From NCBI GenBank assembly GCA_900618425.1, contig UZAN01041788.1:24968-54826 (forward strand): a DNA stretch of 29,859 bases, written 5' to 3'. The notes under the pieces were generated by a model. The model did no database searches. It was not told where the DNA came from and saw only the letters and a list, made by a program, of their open reading frames with translations. Origin of the DNA: Echinostoma caproni. Lineage: Eukaryota; Platyhelminthes; Trematoda; Plagiorchiida; Echinostomatidae. Positions 8,409 to 19,992 of this stretch are shown one piece after another; within the stretch, counting starts at the first letter, position 1; each line of letters opens with the position of its first letter. Position numbers and translations under genes: made by a program.

Positions 8409-9929
8409 ACGACGAATTCATCATACAAACAAATCAAACCCCCCATTGCTCTAATACAATAAATTACAAAACGCTTATTTAACGAGCTGCACATCTCAAG
8501 ATCAATTTTGCAGTTTCTTGAAATATATTTGAGGCATAATTTTGCGTTAACAGCTTATAGCTGCGTACTTCTTCGACTTAGTTATGATAACTAATTATCG
8601 TTTAACCATATAGAAAAATATTTTTTTTAGAAGACTTGGGTTGACTAGAATAAACATAGCCGTGAAAAGATAATCACTCATTAAAAATGTCGAATTCTTT
8701 CATCACAAAATGTTACCATGTTAAGCAGTCAAATGTTCTAGCTGGTGGTAGAAGGGAATGCCATTTGAGGGGTACTATTATAGGGCCCAACCAATATTGA
8801 TCAGAACAAGGATGGGGAGAAAACAGATCATAGGCTGCGACGAATCTCAGAACGATCAATAGCAATAACCAAGACGGATGAGCGTGACTTTAATACTCTC
8901 GCGCGCACCCAATTAATGCGCGACTGAACATTTTACCTCAGTCAGCAAACAAGCCAGTCAGTGACAGCGCAGTCATCCGGAGGCGGGGGGGGGGAAGGAC
9001 GTAGTTATGCTCCAATGCAGCGGTTCGTTGCGTCGTTCGAGAAGGCGTTTCCTATGATCAAGGATTACGTTGTTTCTCTGTCCAGATTGACCATTTTAAA
9101 ATGTTTTGATATGTCGGGTTGAATTTTGTCATTTGACGGATTACATTAATCAATAGATCCTCAGGTGATACTCCAGCTAGTATTTTCTCTCGCTGTTCAT
9201 ACTTTCACACAGATGCCATTATTATAATCGATTTTTTCTGGCTCTCTTTCCCATTATTTTACCCACCACTCCGTCATCGATACTTTTGGCCCCATACTCG
9301 GACTAGACCGTTGCAATTACTGGATGAGGTACTCCAGGGAATGCCCTTGAACGATCGGAAACCAACGCGCCATTTCTTTCCCTATTTTTCTCAGCCCGCT
9401 GCGTGTCCTGCCCCCAGGCCACAAACCGCACGACGCCCTTAATAGTGAGTGAGACCCGTTTACACCCATAGGTACACACATGCACGCAGACATCCAACAA
9501 ATTCTGTTTCCTACACAGTTGTTATCATGTTTCTGTTGGTTGCGAACTGCGGTGCCAGCAGCTTATTTCGTCTGCAACGGCCCCTGTTGGTAGCGTCATT
9601 ATCACGGCAACCGCCACCGTTGCGTGCAGTTGGTACTAAAACTCGTGAAACACACTTTGTCCAGTTTGTTATGCGCCTGTTTTTTCTTTTATTTCTTTTC
9701 ATTCACTAACTATTGCCGCGGTTATGGTGGTATGCACAAACACACGCACTGAGATCTTCACAACCGATTCGGACCACCTGTTTGAATTCGTTTTGTGGAT
9801 TGCAGCTATGTCGTTTGATACTCATATTATCCGTGCCCTCACGCCGTAAACACTATCTCGCGATCTTGTCGCATTACCAGTTTCACAGCTCAATGTTGTG
9901 CCGAATCAGGGATTGAAAGTGAAAAATTA
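8409..9929. other. Unassigned interval, with a G10 tract
   Basis: No gene is recognised. A run of ten G lies at 8985-8994. The part from about 8880 to 9000 and again 9300-9660 is richer in G+C and CpG than its flanks and could be untranslated retroelement sequence. Short overlapping frames near 9449-9709 on both strands have no supporting motif. Confidence 0.3.
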
Positions 9930-11160
9930 ATTCTCGATACGTTTTCGCTAACTCTCCGTCCTTTTCTTGTATACTGAGAGATACATGTGGTTGTTCTGAT
10001 GAATTGACCATCGGTGCTTTGTGCCTCTTGATCCCGTTTGGTCAGGAGCGGTCGCCAACTATTCAGGTTTATCGCTCTTGTTTCTTAACTTGTCTCTGGT
10101 CCTTAAGGGCATGAACGTTCTGAGGCACACGTTGGTCGAAGGTATCTTACAATTCCCCATTAATTCATGTTTTGTCAACGATTTTCTGACTCAGTCTGTG
10201 GTTGTATCAAACTCTGGTAGTCCAAAACCTACCCTATTTTACAGCGTTTTCCCTTCTTTTTCAAGCAACACCCTACCCTCGCAACTCTTCGCTAGCGCCG
10301 TATCAGGTTCAATCTCTTCATGTTCATTTTCATCAAACCGCTATCCTTTTACTTATTCATCTTTTTTACCGTTTTGAGCCAATCTATTTTTCGACCATAA
10401 GCTCCCAGTTCACACTTTCGTTTGCCACTCTCGCGCCCTTTCCGTTCCGTCATCCCTCTCACACTTCCTCAGATGATCTGGCACAACCGATTATTTCGTT
10501 CGTCATCTCATCATTGTTATTTTCTCCCTCTCTCTTTCACTATCGAACTCCGTCTGTGTTTGTGCATGTAATGTTTGCCAATACCCATTACATTTAGGAG
10601 TTTCTACACCTGTATACTGAGCATTGCATTATCCTGTACATTTCAGTTCCCGCCATCACTACGGAGACTAGTTTCAATGCTTGTTTGTTTGTTTGGTTCT
10701 CATTTTCTTGACATTCACATCATCCTTTGAATGACGCTCCTCTCTTTATACACTCCCTCTTTATGTTTCTTTGTGTTATCATTATCATCATTATCGCCAT
10801 GATCATCATCACTACCGTTCAGCACATCCACATTTTATCACGCATACTCACGAGCATTGGGTTTTCGCAAACTTCTATTCTGTAGCATCGTGGAATAAAC
10901 TGATTCACTGTCCCCCCGACTGCATTATGCTCTTTCGCTGATACTCACCTCCGAACCATTCTTCGGACAACTTGCAATCCATCTCCCTCCTCGAACCAGT
11001 GGTTTATCTATTTCTCTTACCTCCAGTCTCACTCCGCTGCATCTTCTTCCTGTTAATAGCCCGGAGTTAATATTTCCCCTTGACTTTACCCTATTTCTCG
11101 ACCAACCGACACAGCCATCCGTTACCTGTAGCCAAGTTTTCTTAGACAATTCAGGTGTAT
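9930..11160 (+). other. Pyrimidine-rich tract (plus strand)
   Basis: Over more than 1 kb the plus strand is strongly biased to C and T, with blocks such as TTTTCTCCCTCTCTCTTTC near 10518-10536. This bias removes stop codons and explains the two overlapping open frames at 10021-10377 and 10202-10597, so I do not call them genes. Small simple repeats sit inside: (TTGT)n at 10681-10695 and a mixed ATC/ATT run at about 10776-10821. The composition resembles the stretch after Penelope-like copy 2 (22216-23080), so untranslated retroelement sequence is possible, but no shared words were found by eye. Confidence 0.4.
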
Positions 11161-11964
11161 TCTTGACGCTGATTCGATGACTTGCATTTTTCTTCTACAT
11201 TGCCGATTGTTATTACGCATGTACGACCGCAAACGGAAGTAACTATCGTTTGAAGCGCAGGAACCGTTGTATTTTCTGGAAGTTGGTTTTATTATGGAAA
11301 ATACTCAACTTTATGCTTCTTATCCCGTAAGGTATTTCTGCAAACCTTAGACCTATCGCTGTTATAAGGACAGACATGAAGTACTTTATAATGCTGTCCT
11401 TGCGAATGTGTCATCGAGTCTCAGCTGATAGGAATTAGTTTTTGAAGCACAGTTGAGGCGAGAAAACGGTGAATTCCAAATGGGGGACCTTGGCAGCAAA
11501 ACAGTGACGCGATCAGTTTGGTCGACATTTTTCGAGTACCAACCTTGAATCGTTGGGTGATATTTTAAGCATTTAGGATTTTGCATTAATTGATACACAA
11601 GAATGAAAATTTCTTGAGCTCGGGGAAACTAAGTTTATTCTAAATCAAATTTACCCCGAACGGCTCAATATGGTTGTTGGCGTTGCTTACGCGGTGACTA
11701 ACCGCTCTCCCCTTAAACCTCAGCAAAAGCTAGTACACGACCAAGCCTCTAAAACTGCCTTTGGTGAGGAAGACCTACTCACTGTCTTCGTTTAAAGGTG
11801 GGTTTTCTCAACAAAGTACCATGACGGGAAGCCAACTTTCGGATCCATAACTATTATTTTGTATTGTGTATAACTTTGCAAGCACACATTTCAGTTAAAA
11901 AATCATACACGCTTACCGTCACAATGTACATAGAAAACTATGAAAAAAATTTCACAGATGATGA
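11161..11964. other. Unassigned interval, no gene seen
   Basis: No family motif is seen on either strand. The last part, next to 11965, would be the 3' untranslated end of the minus-strand LINE that follows, but no tail or duplication is clear. Confidence 0.3.
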
Positions 11965-12045
11965 TATTTCATAATCCAAGGTTTAGACAAAGTTCACTTA
12001 TTGTCCGCTCTTTGTTTATGAGTAGACGTGCAACATACGGTATAG

Positions 12046-13449
12046 TTAAATTGCGGTAAGCGTTAATTCGAGATGAAATTTGCGGATTTGGGAGCGTTTT
12101 GAATGATGGGAACGACATCTTGTCAGTTCTGCATGCAATGTGTGGTCAGGATCTGTGCGGATCCTCTCAGCAAATTTCACGCAGGAAGTTAGATGATATT
12201 CTGAAAGCTTTAAAGGGAACTCATTCATAGGAATAGAAGAGACACTACTAATAATGCTTAGACCGCGGCGTAAGACTTTGAAGTCCTGTTTGAGTAAACC
12301 AGGAAAAATAACCGGGGAACAGTAGAGTAAGATGGGAAAAACACATTGATAAACAAAAGTAGAAATAACTGACTGGAATGCGCGAAACTGCCTGAGCTTT
12401 CGTATTTGAAATGAAAGGCGTCGCAGTTTACCAATGCAGTTGTGGATGTGGGTTGACCAATGAAGATAAGTTGACAATAAGTATGGTAATTAAGTTAAAA
12501 TAAGCTGCTTGAAGAACCCCGGAGTTGTTGGCTAAAGGTTACTATGTGGCCTTCCCCAATCTGGTGGTTTGTACTCTTTCAGTAAAATAGTTGGATAGCC
12601 AAGCTAATAACTGCTCGGGGCATTTAAACGATTCCAGTTTTTGTAACAACTTAGATTTAAGAATGGAATCAAACGCAGAAGAGTAGTCCAGAAAAACACC
12701 TAATAGGCTTAACAGAGCTGTTCAAAGACTTATTGATAAAATGAATGAGGGTGGAGACTGCGTCCAAGGTGAATCTATTAGGCTTGTAAGTAAACTGTAA
12801 CGGATCACTGGGAATATTTATAGACTGCTGAAGGCGTTTGAGAATGTCCTTTCTAGTCTATTTAAGAGCTGAAGATGTTAATGCTATGGGGCGAAAACGT
12901 TTGGAGAGGATAGATTTGGATGCTTTGGGGATTGGCATGATTGTTATCGGTCTCCAACAGTCGGGGATATTGGAAGAATTAAGAGATTCATTAACAATGG
13001 AGGTGATTGCCTCAGCTAGGGAAGCATCACCAAATTCGAAGAGGGCTGGATGTAAGTCATCTGGGTCTGCAGCAGAAGACGAATTGCAGCTTTTTAGAAG
13101 TTTTAACACATCGCGATATGAGAATGGTTCCACGTTACAAACATTTTGTAACGAGTAGGCAGGGTGAATGTCCGATGACTGGCACTAATGCGGCATTTAG
13201 ATCTTCAGCGTCCACATATACTTTCGACCGTCCTTTCTTCCTTCCACAGAGAAGTCTTGTACCTTGCCACATGTGTTTGTTGTTTCCAGTCCTCAGAATT
13301 CGAACAGAGAATAATGCGTTCAATCTATTTACTTCAGCTTTGATAAGCCTCGACAAATACCTGACAGCTGAAGTATTATGAGACTTGTACGCACGTTCCT
13401 TACGTCGTAGCGACTTTATTAGAGGAGAGTTTATCCTTCCGTTTGACAC
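12046..13449 (-). pseudogene. LINE reverse transcriptase and C-terminal region, palm deleted
   Basis: The pre-RT region is open at 13449-13135 (LIKSLRRKERAYKSHNTS, RYLSRLIKAEVNRLNALF). RT fingers follow in another frame at 13133-12858 (PFSYRDVLKLLKSCNSSSA, PDDLHPALFEF, WRPITIMPIPK, RFRPIALTS), then the palm approach (DPLQFTYKPNRFTLDAV, FLDYSSAFDS at about 12662-12695) with one more frameshift. SGVLQ precedes the deletion that removes the YxDD box. The C-terminal part (12477-12046, 143 codons) carries IRKLRQFRAFQSVISTFVY, LLYCSPVIFPGLLKQDF and DPDHTLHAELTRCRS. Motif A keeps its Asp, but without the YxDD segment no polymerase activity is possible. Confidence 0.9.
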
Positions 13450-13611
13450 AACGGCTTTGAACAGGACAGCGGTAATTACAAATGACTGGTTGTTTGGGTG
13501 AATAGGGGAACATGTGAATAAAGAAGGTGGTGATGAAAACCATAAAGAGGCCCGTCTGAGAGATTCATTCAGGAGAGAAACACTTGTAGGTGAGAGGTTA
13601 CGAAAGCAAAA

Positions 13612-14225
13612 TCTGATGTGCTCAGATCACGAGAGATTTGTATGCACCGTGTGAATAAACTTTAGGTCGAACTAAGAGTCACTGGAGGAAATAGGGGCTT
13701 TTGGTGCTAAAGAAAAAAGAGTTGGGTGGTTGGTAATTACACTGTCCAGTATCTCCTGTGGGGGAGTGATAAAGATCTGTCGTATCCAATGATAAAAGTG
13801 GATAAGTACTAGTATGGTTGAAGTCGCCAACGATTATATGCAGGTTAACATCTAAAAGTGGAGCAGTTAAAGGTATGAGTGAGTCGAAGAAAGACATACG
13901 ATCGGACTGTGTACAGTAAGGGCTATGTACAAGTTAGTCAAAACTGTGACTAGAACGGGAAAATCTAGGGTGACACCGTATGGTTAGGCACTCAATACCT
14001 TTTGAGCAGTATTGAAAAATAACATGGGACTTGCCACACCAGGAAACGTTGACATACGTGGCAATACCCTCTCCGTTCTTTTTTCCTCCGGTTCCATGAT
14101 CCTTGATACATGTTCAAAAACTGAACTTTGCAGTCATTTGTGTGGTCAGACCTACTCTTATACCAAATGTGAGTGTAGTCTTGTCTTAAATCCACGAGAG
14201 ATACGCACAAGTAGATTGACAAACC
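13612..14225 (-). pseudogene. LINE apurinic endonuclease domain, decayed
   Basis: This domain nicks target DNA in target-primed reverse transcription. Visible are NGEGIATYVNVSWCGKSH (about 14015-14070), GIECLTIRCHP, PYCTQSDRMSFFDSLI (about 13868-13920), the catalytic-type motif HIIVGDFNHT (about 13812-13840) and a terminal LSxSEHIRFCF (about 13590-13625) where the family has SDH. Two frames are used, with a stop near 13935. The frame carrying VGDFN is open for 72 codons (13897-13679). The first catalytic residues of the domain are not identifiable. Confidence 0.82.
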
Positions 14226-14569
14226 TCAAGGATAACGGGACGCTCTCTAGCAGCTAGTCAAGCAATCTGGGCCGTGGAATTGTGGAAGCGAACTTTTGTG
14301 TCGTCGTGAAGTGACTGCGTAAATTTATCCATTTGACTTTCCGTTATTTTCCATCACCGTTGATCAGTGTTCATTAAAGTGGACTTGGATGTTCGTTTGT
14401 GCCGAAGTGCACACTATGCTTATCCTCTTTTGATTATAACCGGGGAGCAGCGGCCATAGTCCGGTATTTTGCCTATCTTCAGGTCTGATTGCTTCTTTGC
14501 GATTCGCGTTTTTTTACCGATCATCCATGTTCAGGAGCTGTTCCATATGCTCACCAGCGTTTTCACAAG
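14226..14569. other. Unassigned spacer between LINE and gypsy fragment
   Basis: No motif is recognised. On the minus strand this is where gypsy pol would continue into the spacer and integrase, but no HHCC zinc-binding or DDE signature could be read. Confidence 0.3.
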
Positions 14570-15590
14570 TAAAATTTTATGGAGCTTATTTTTTTTGAGA
14601 GCCGATAAGCATCAATTAGCGCATCTGCCTTACCGAAGGATGCAGTGGACTGGTAGCGGATCTCAAAATCGTAGCTGTGAAGATTGAGTATCCCACAATG
14701 AGGTTAGGTGACGATCTGAACTGGAATGTCCTTTTTGGAGCCGGAAATTATGTTCGGTTGCTTTTAATTGGTCAAAAATGAAAATTTACCGCCGTAGAGC
14801 ATTTCGCGGAATCTCTTCACGGCCAAGACGATAACCAGGGTTTGCTTTTCAATATGGCTGTATTTACACTATTGCAGTTCAAGATCCAACGGCATGTGCA
14901 ATCGTCTTCTGCGATCCATCTGGAAATTTGAGAGACGATTGCATCAACTTTGTTTGAAGCGTGGACTACCACGATTTTGTCGAGTGCCGGGTGGGAATGT
15001 GTCAGGAGCAGGTCCGAGTCCAAGGCCTTCTAGCAACCCATGGACCAATTGCATAGAATTTGTTCCAAAGGAGTTCGGGCGCGATTTATATCAGGATGAA
15101 AGGCACTGAGTCGACTCACAAGACTGAAGAATGATCTTAGTTTGGCTAGATCCTTTTGGTTGTGGCATATTCTGAATGGCTTTTATATCCGTCACCATCT
15201 TTATCCAGCATGACACCGAGGTACTTGATAGAGGAGATGAAAATGTCACACCTGTCATACGGGATTTGGAAACCATAATCTTGAATCCGTTTCAGCACTG
15301 CATTCAGTCGGTTAAACAGTTCTTTTGTTCGGCACCTAGCGTTGATATCATCCAGGTATACTGCAGTACCCGTGATGTCAGTCAACATAATGTCTAACAT
15401 CCCTTGAAAAATTTGCTGGTGCCGATTTTATACGGAAAGGCAGACGGTTTTACTGAAGGTGAGTGTTTATCGTCAGTTATCCCTTTGGACCATTGGCAAC
15501 GATCACTTGATGATATCAATACAATAAGCCATGTTTTACAAGGTTAACACCACCATTCAGTTTAACAAAGACACCTAATATTAGTAGTGG
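14570..15590 (-). mobile_element. Ty3/gypsy LTR retrotransposon, pol fragment (RT to RNase H)
   Basis: Gypsy pol is readable on the minus strand in order. FVKLNGGVNLVKHG (about 15530-15575) is the decayed motif A region. LTINTH then NRLPFRIKSAPA (about 15420-15480) is followed by TAVYLDDINARC (about 15330-15368; palm YLDD intact at 15358-15347), KRIQDYGF, SSIKYLGVMLDKDG, KDLAKLRSFFSL, INRARTPLEQILCNW (about 15045-15090), then RNase H SDLLLTHSHPALDK (about 14975-15016), IEKQTLVIVLAVKRF, and YDFEIRYQSTASFGKADAL (about 14620-14680). Several frameshifts and stops are present. The RNase H motif normally containing DAS reads HAS, losing a catalytic Asp. No LTRs, gag or integrase are seen nearby, so this is an internal fragment. 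Confidence 0.9.
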
Positions 15591-15599
15591 ATCAGACTA

Positions 15600-16345
15600 A
15601 GTATATAGTGTAAATTCGCACTGCTATTAGTAGTACAAAGGCATCTGTGAACTCGGAACCTACAATTCAAAGATCGGGACCCCACGATGGTCCGCTCCCT
15701 TGTCCAGTCCAGTATATATTCACTACTGATATCAGAAGGTATCTTCGTTGAAAGGGTAAAACCTGCAGTCTAGCCGACTCTTTTGGAGGAACAGTTCAAA
15801 CAGATGTCCTCTGAGGTGACCATTCTTGGATAGTGTTAGTAGAGTACTACATGGATGGTTAGATCGATGTAGTATTTGATATAAGAGTATCATGTCTCCC
15901 CGTATTCGACGGTATTCGGAAGAATAGAGTCCGATAATATGCAGCCTTTCACCGTAGATTTCAGATTGTGACCCGTTGACCATTTTGGTTGCTGTTCTCT
16001 ACAGACGTTCGAGTGCCTCTTGGTCGCGAACCAGACATGAATTTCAAGCCCGTATAGCATACTCGGTGTGTGGTCTAATGTACACGGATAGCAAATGGGG
16101 CAATCGGTCTGCTTCGAATGATCCAAAAACACGTTTTAACAATCCAACGTGCTTTATGGTCTTTGTTGATGCTCTTGCGCTATCTGTGTAGATCCTTAGG
16201 AACAATAACTCCCAGATCCTTTTCGTTTGGAGAATGCGGTAGTGGGTGAGTTCCAAGCAAGTACGGGAAGCGACCCCCGTAACACCTGTATCTCCTTAAT
16301 GCAAGCAATATGGAGTGCTTAGACTTACGAGCAGCTTATAATGTC
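15600..16345 (-). mobile_element. CR1-type LINE fragment B, C-terminal end
   Basis: A 5'-truncated CR1 LINE on the minus strand. The readable order is GGRFPYLLGTHPLPHSPNEKD (about 16220-16285, broken here), KDLGVIV (about 16202-16222), KHVGLLKRVFGSFEADRL (about 16100-16160), VYIRPHTEYAI (about 16050-16085), VNGSQSEIYGERLHIIGLY (about 15925-15980), YRRIRGDMILLYQILH (about 15865-15912), STLLTLSKNGHLRGH and QKSRLDCRFYP (about 15760-15790). Three frames are used with few stops inside blocks. The 3' end, near 15600, adjoins the gypsy fragment in the same orientation, so one may have inserted next to or into the other. It is better preserved than fragment A at 2195-3470. Confidence 0.9.
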
Positions 16346-18091
16346 CCGAACGGGAATCTTCCCTGAATTTAAATCTTCTCTGTCATATCCTTGAATCTTT
16401 GTGCCAGGGTGACCATGTTTAAAGACATCTATGAAGCTTACTCAGTTAATTGCCTAAAAGTGAAAAAGTAAGTTTGTTAGCTGAAGTCGATCTTGCCGAT
16501 TTCATCGACGGCGGTTTACAACATGGCGTGTAGAGGCGAAATCGGTGCAGACCGAAAGCCGGTTCAGATTCTAAATTCAAGGACCACACACCGCTTTATG
16601 CCTCAGACAATCCATAACTAGGTCGTCAGTAGACAATCGAGAAAATAGCACCGTTGGAAACACGTCTTTGTGAGGAGAGCCCTATTTGAGAGTTCCGTGA
16701 CAGAAACACAGCATACAGTGGTATCGCAGCAATGTAAAATGCTTGTCAAAGGAGCACTACCTTTAGGGTTTCGTGCAGACACCAGTGATCAAAAACTTCT
16801 TCAGAGGTATTGGTCACTCGTTGACCGAGTCACTGAATTTTGTGATAGGAAAACAAGGCTTTCAAGTCGACTTTACACACCTATGAGGTGAATTTGTAGC
16901 ATTTTTACAAAATAAATGCCGTAAAGTTGTTTTTCCTCAAATAAAACCAAAATCCGGTGCAATCCATGGGAAGAAATCACTAACGCAAACGATACTGTCT
17001 GGTTTACTGCAATAAGAAAGGGCTCAGAAACCGTTACTTTTGTAAACTAATCTAAGGGAGGAATCAAAATAGGTAGAGTCCGGGAATGTGTCGCACGTAT
17101 TGAAATGTCCTTTTGCAAACGTTGCTCTTCGAAAGATACGATGGTAGTGACAGATTTCACAGACAACAATTTGTTTGCAAACAATAAAGTCAGAAAGGCG
17201 ATCTCTGGGTATCCTAGGATAAGAGAAAACAAGTTTGGCCGGTCTAAAACGTCGGATGGAATCTGTTTTATTCCGGTAAAATAAAGAGGAAAGCAAAAAA
17301 CCAAGCGGAAACGTTTTCGCAGTCGCAAATTTTGGATTCTATTAAAAAACAGCATGGTTTTCGACCATGGAGACCTATAATTACGTTAAGCAAGCTCTCA
17401 TTTAAACATGTTACGGTTTTTAGGGAAAGATGTTACGCATAAACAAGATCGAAGTGTTTGGAAAGTCAACCGTGGCAAAGCAGTGTGTTGGCGAATTCGA
17501 ACAGGTTGTTCGGATGGGATTTATGCCGGGAGTCTGTTTTGTGACTGGAAACGACATCAAAGAATTTCTCAACACTGGGCATCAGAGTTGGGGGAGCAGA
17601 CCAACTGAAAATTTATTGTAGACAGTTGTGAATTTCACGGTAATCATCAAGAAAGTTGAAAGGAAAACCTTTCCAAATTATTGATATATTTACATAAGAA
17701 GATGTCAGGGGGTACGTGAGTTGTTTAAGAAAAGAAAAAAATCAAATAGAAACAAGGCGAACAATAGAACTATCTCAACTTGAATTTCTATTATTATTTA
17801 TATATGCGCATGTGCATCATACTAGTATTATACGTATTTATATAACAGCTTATGTATAAATCTGATCGTAAACAATAGGACAAACACAGTGCATCTTGAT
17901 GTATTGCTTTTGTAGCCAAAATATATTCTAATTGGGAAACCAGCCGGTCATATGCAGCTATTTCGCCACAGCGAGATTTCTACCGGGAGAGGTTTTTAAA
18001 GATCGTGGGATTGTCAGTTTAATAGCTAGAATCTATTGTTCTTGTTCACCCAATGAGTAACCAGGGCCAATGACCGGTTAGTCAAGGGTAA
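16346..18091. other. Unassigned interval, no gene recognised
   Basis: Frames up to 102 codons occur (for example minus 17355-17047 and plus 17408-17621), but none carries a motif or domain I recognise and overlapping frames on the same strand are equally open. Nothing marks exon boundaries clearly. Confidence 0.3.
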
Positions 18092-18127
18092 GGTAAACTA
18101 CTCCCTCAAAAGCAGTCATAGTTTACC
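18092..18127. repeat. Short inverted repeat (9-bp arms)
   Basis: GGTAAACTA (18092-18100) and TAGTTTACC (18119-18127) are perfect reverse complements separated by 18 bases. The 5' arm is preceded by a partial copy of its own start (AGGGTA). Function unknown. Confidence 0.6.
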
Positions 18128-19554
18128 CTGTTGTCGGTTCAAGCATCTTCGAAGTGGCCAGTCCTGATAGAAGGTGATCTACACGTGAAAAATAGAAACT
18201 TAGCTAAAAAGGGAATATCAAGAGTATTGACAAAATCTTATGAATTATATGCTTGAAATGGTGAAGATGGGTGAATTATGTGTTGCTGGTAACCACATAT
18301 CTGATACCATGCATGCACGCGCGACCGGTGTACAGCAGAAGGCGATAAATCTCAAGCTTGCTGCCCTGTCTGAAATCTGTACAAGTTTCCTCACTCAGAG
18401 ACAGCCTGTGGTTAGTTGCCTCCTTCAAAAGCTTTCGGTTCGAATCCAGGAGCACATCAGATTTGCGTTACACACCGTTCCATAGTAGCTGGGGTCATAT
18501 TCATAGTTCCCAATAACTTTGGATTATGACCGGTGTTGGGATATCTGACACTAGCACACGGTTGTCTTTCTCGCGGTGCTATTCTCAGTTGTACTTTTGA
18601 AGACGCATCAGGTAAAACTTTGATCAGTAAAAATTACAGTGATGACGAAAGACACTATTACTGTGCTTAGTCTCATCTGCTTATGTCTTACCCTTCGGGA
18701 ATTTCGATTAGTTTCCGAGACTATGATTCATTTGATCAACACAATCGTCCAAATTCCTTGAAATAATTTTTGACTTCCCACTTCCCGTATTCTCATTTGG
18801 TTTTTCAATGCTTCTGTTTTTCCGGTTCTGATAGAGTTCATTCATTTGCCCATAATGATAAGATATATCTATCGATACAGTCACTTCTTTTGCTGTCTGT
18901 CACATTTATCGAACTAGATTGTGAGTACAAGTTCCCAAGTTGAACTTTGATTTCTCAACTAGTTATCTTTTTGCGATAAACGGCAAAATTCAAGCTCCCA
19001 AAAGTGCTGTGTTCCTACACAAATAGAACGTGTAAGATATTTTCCGTCCACGAAGACCCCGTATTATTATATTTCAAGACGTGTGGAATACTCGTGTTTC
19101 GATCGTTTTTCATATGACGCACTGAAATTCACTGGTTAGAGGGACTAATGTGAACTGCAACTTAACCTGAACGAGACTGTACCTGTATTAGACGTCGTTA
19201 GGCTTCTAAAGGACAGTGAAATAAAGACATGATACGTTTGGAGAACGAATATACGTATTGACCGTATCTCTCACATGTCACTTTGCGCGATAGTAGAATG
19301 CCATTTGAAACAAAGCAAATATCGAATATTTCAATCTCGGTGTATTGGATAAGAGAAGTCAATATGGGGACAGAATGAAGAAATATATAGCGAGATGCAT
19401 GTACTTAATTCACATCCACCCACCCTAATACAAAACGTACGCGGTACAGAGAACCTGCGGATGCAAGTATGACGAGATGCTCACTATTAAGAGTACTTAA
19501 TGCCACGACAAACACGTTATTAAACAACTAAATTTGGACAAAAATGAGTGATGC
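18128..19554. other. Unassigned interval, weak tRNA B-box-like site
   Basis: No gene is recognised. GGTTCGAATCC at about 18438-18448 fits a tRNA B box, and TGGTTAGTTGCC some 27 bases upstream could be a poor A box, so an old tRNA-derived remnant is possible around 18405-18460. It does not align with the two SINE copies. Confidence 0.25.
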
Positions 19555-19992
19555 ATGAACCATGGGGAGCAACTCCTTGAAGATTTTGTTGGTGAACAGA
19601 TATCAGGAAAGCTGCATGGTATGTCATCCCTCAGTTGCGGAACAAAACAGCCGGTACCGAGCCTAGAAAGGCAGTGTGTTCAGATAGTCGTACCCTTCTC
19701 AAAGGCGATCATATATTCAGATTTATACTCGTCCTTGAAGTGCACCAACACGACCACTGAGATAAGCCCATCCCGAACTGCGAGATTATTGTTTCCAACA
19801 ACGTCCAAATGGCCTTTTACTGACTTCAGTATATCACAGAATTTGGCAGTTCCTTTTCAACTACCGTTGTCCACTCTGAGACAGAACCGACTGCTGTCTG
19901 ATCAAACGTGTATCAGAGTGCATCGCGACATGCTTTTTACTATTAATATCGCAACATATAATATCAGCACCGGTCATCAGACAAAACCATAA
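19555..19992 (+). CDS. Unrecognised 145-codon open frame
   Basis: The frame begins with ATG at 19555 and ends at a TAA at 19990-19992. No family motif, signal peptide or membrane segment stands out; the product is rich in Ser, Thr and Leu. It could be a chance frame, a single exon or a piece of a repeat. No polyadenylation signal lies directly behind it, and no splice context was convincing. Reported only because it is longer than most chance frames here. Confidence 0.15.
   Translation: MNHGEQLLEDFVGEQISGKLHGMSSLSCGTKQPVPSLERQCVQIVVPFSKAIIYSDLYSSLKCTNTTTEISPSRTARLLFPTTSKWPFTDFSISQNLAVPFQLPLSTLRQNRLLSDQTCIRVHRDMLFTINIATYNISTGHQTKP

Larger units (their letters stand above)
11965..14225 (-). 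mobile_element. APE-type LINE (jockey superfamily, CR1/L2-like), internally deleted
   Basis: This minus-strand element can be read from the apurinic endonuclease domain (about 14225-13615) through the pre-RT region, the RT and the C-terminus to YVARLLINKERTISEL (about 11970-12025). The style QFTYKPNRFTLDAVSTL, FLDYSSAFDS and LYCSPVIFPGLLK belongs to the CR1/L2/Rex1-like group of jockey-superfamily LINEs. The frame is broken by at least four shifts and several stops. A deletion of roughly 100-150 codons joins SGVLQAAYF (about 12500-12525) almost directly to YLHWSTHIHN, removing the palm YxDD box and the start of the thumb. The 5' part of the endonuclease is hard to follow beyond 14225. Confidence 0.9.

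Noticed and set aside
9990..10020. CTGATGA at about 9996
   Set aside because: No GAAA within reach and no pairing arms.
10021..10597. Two overlapping plus-strand frames of 118 and 131 codons
   Set aside because: Two frames are open at once because the tract is pyrimidine-rich and poor in stop codons; no motif in either.
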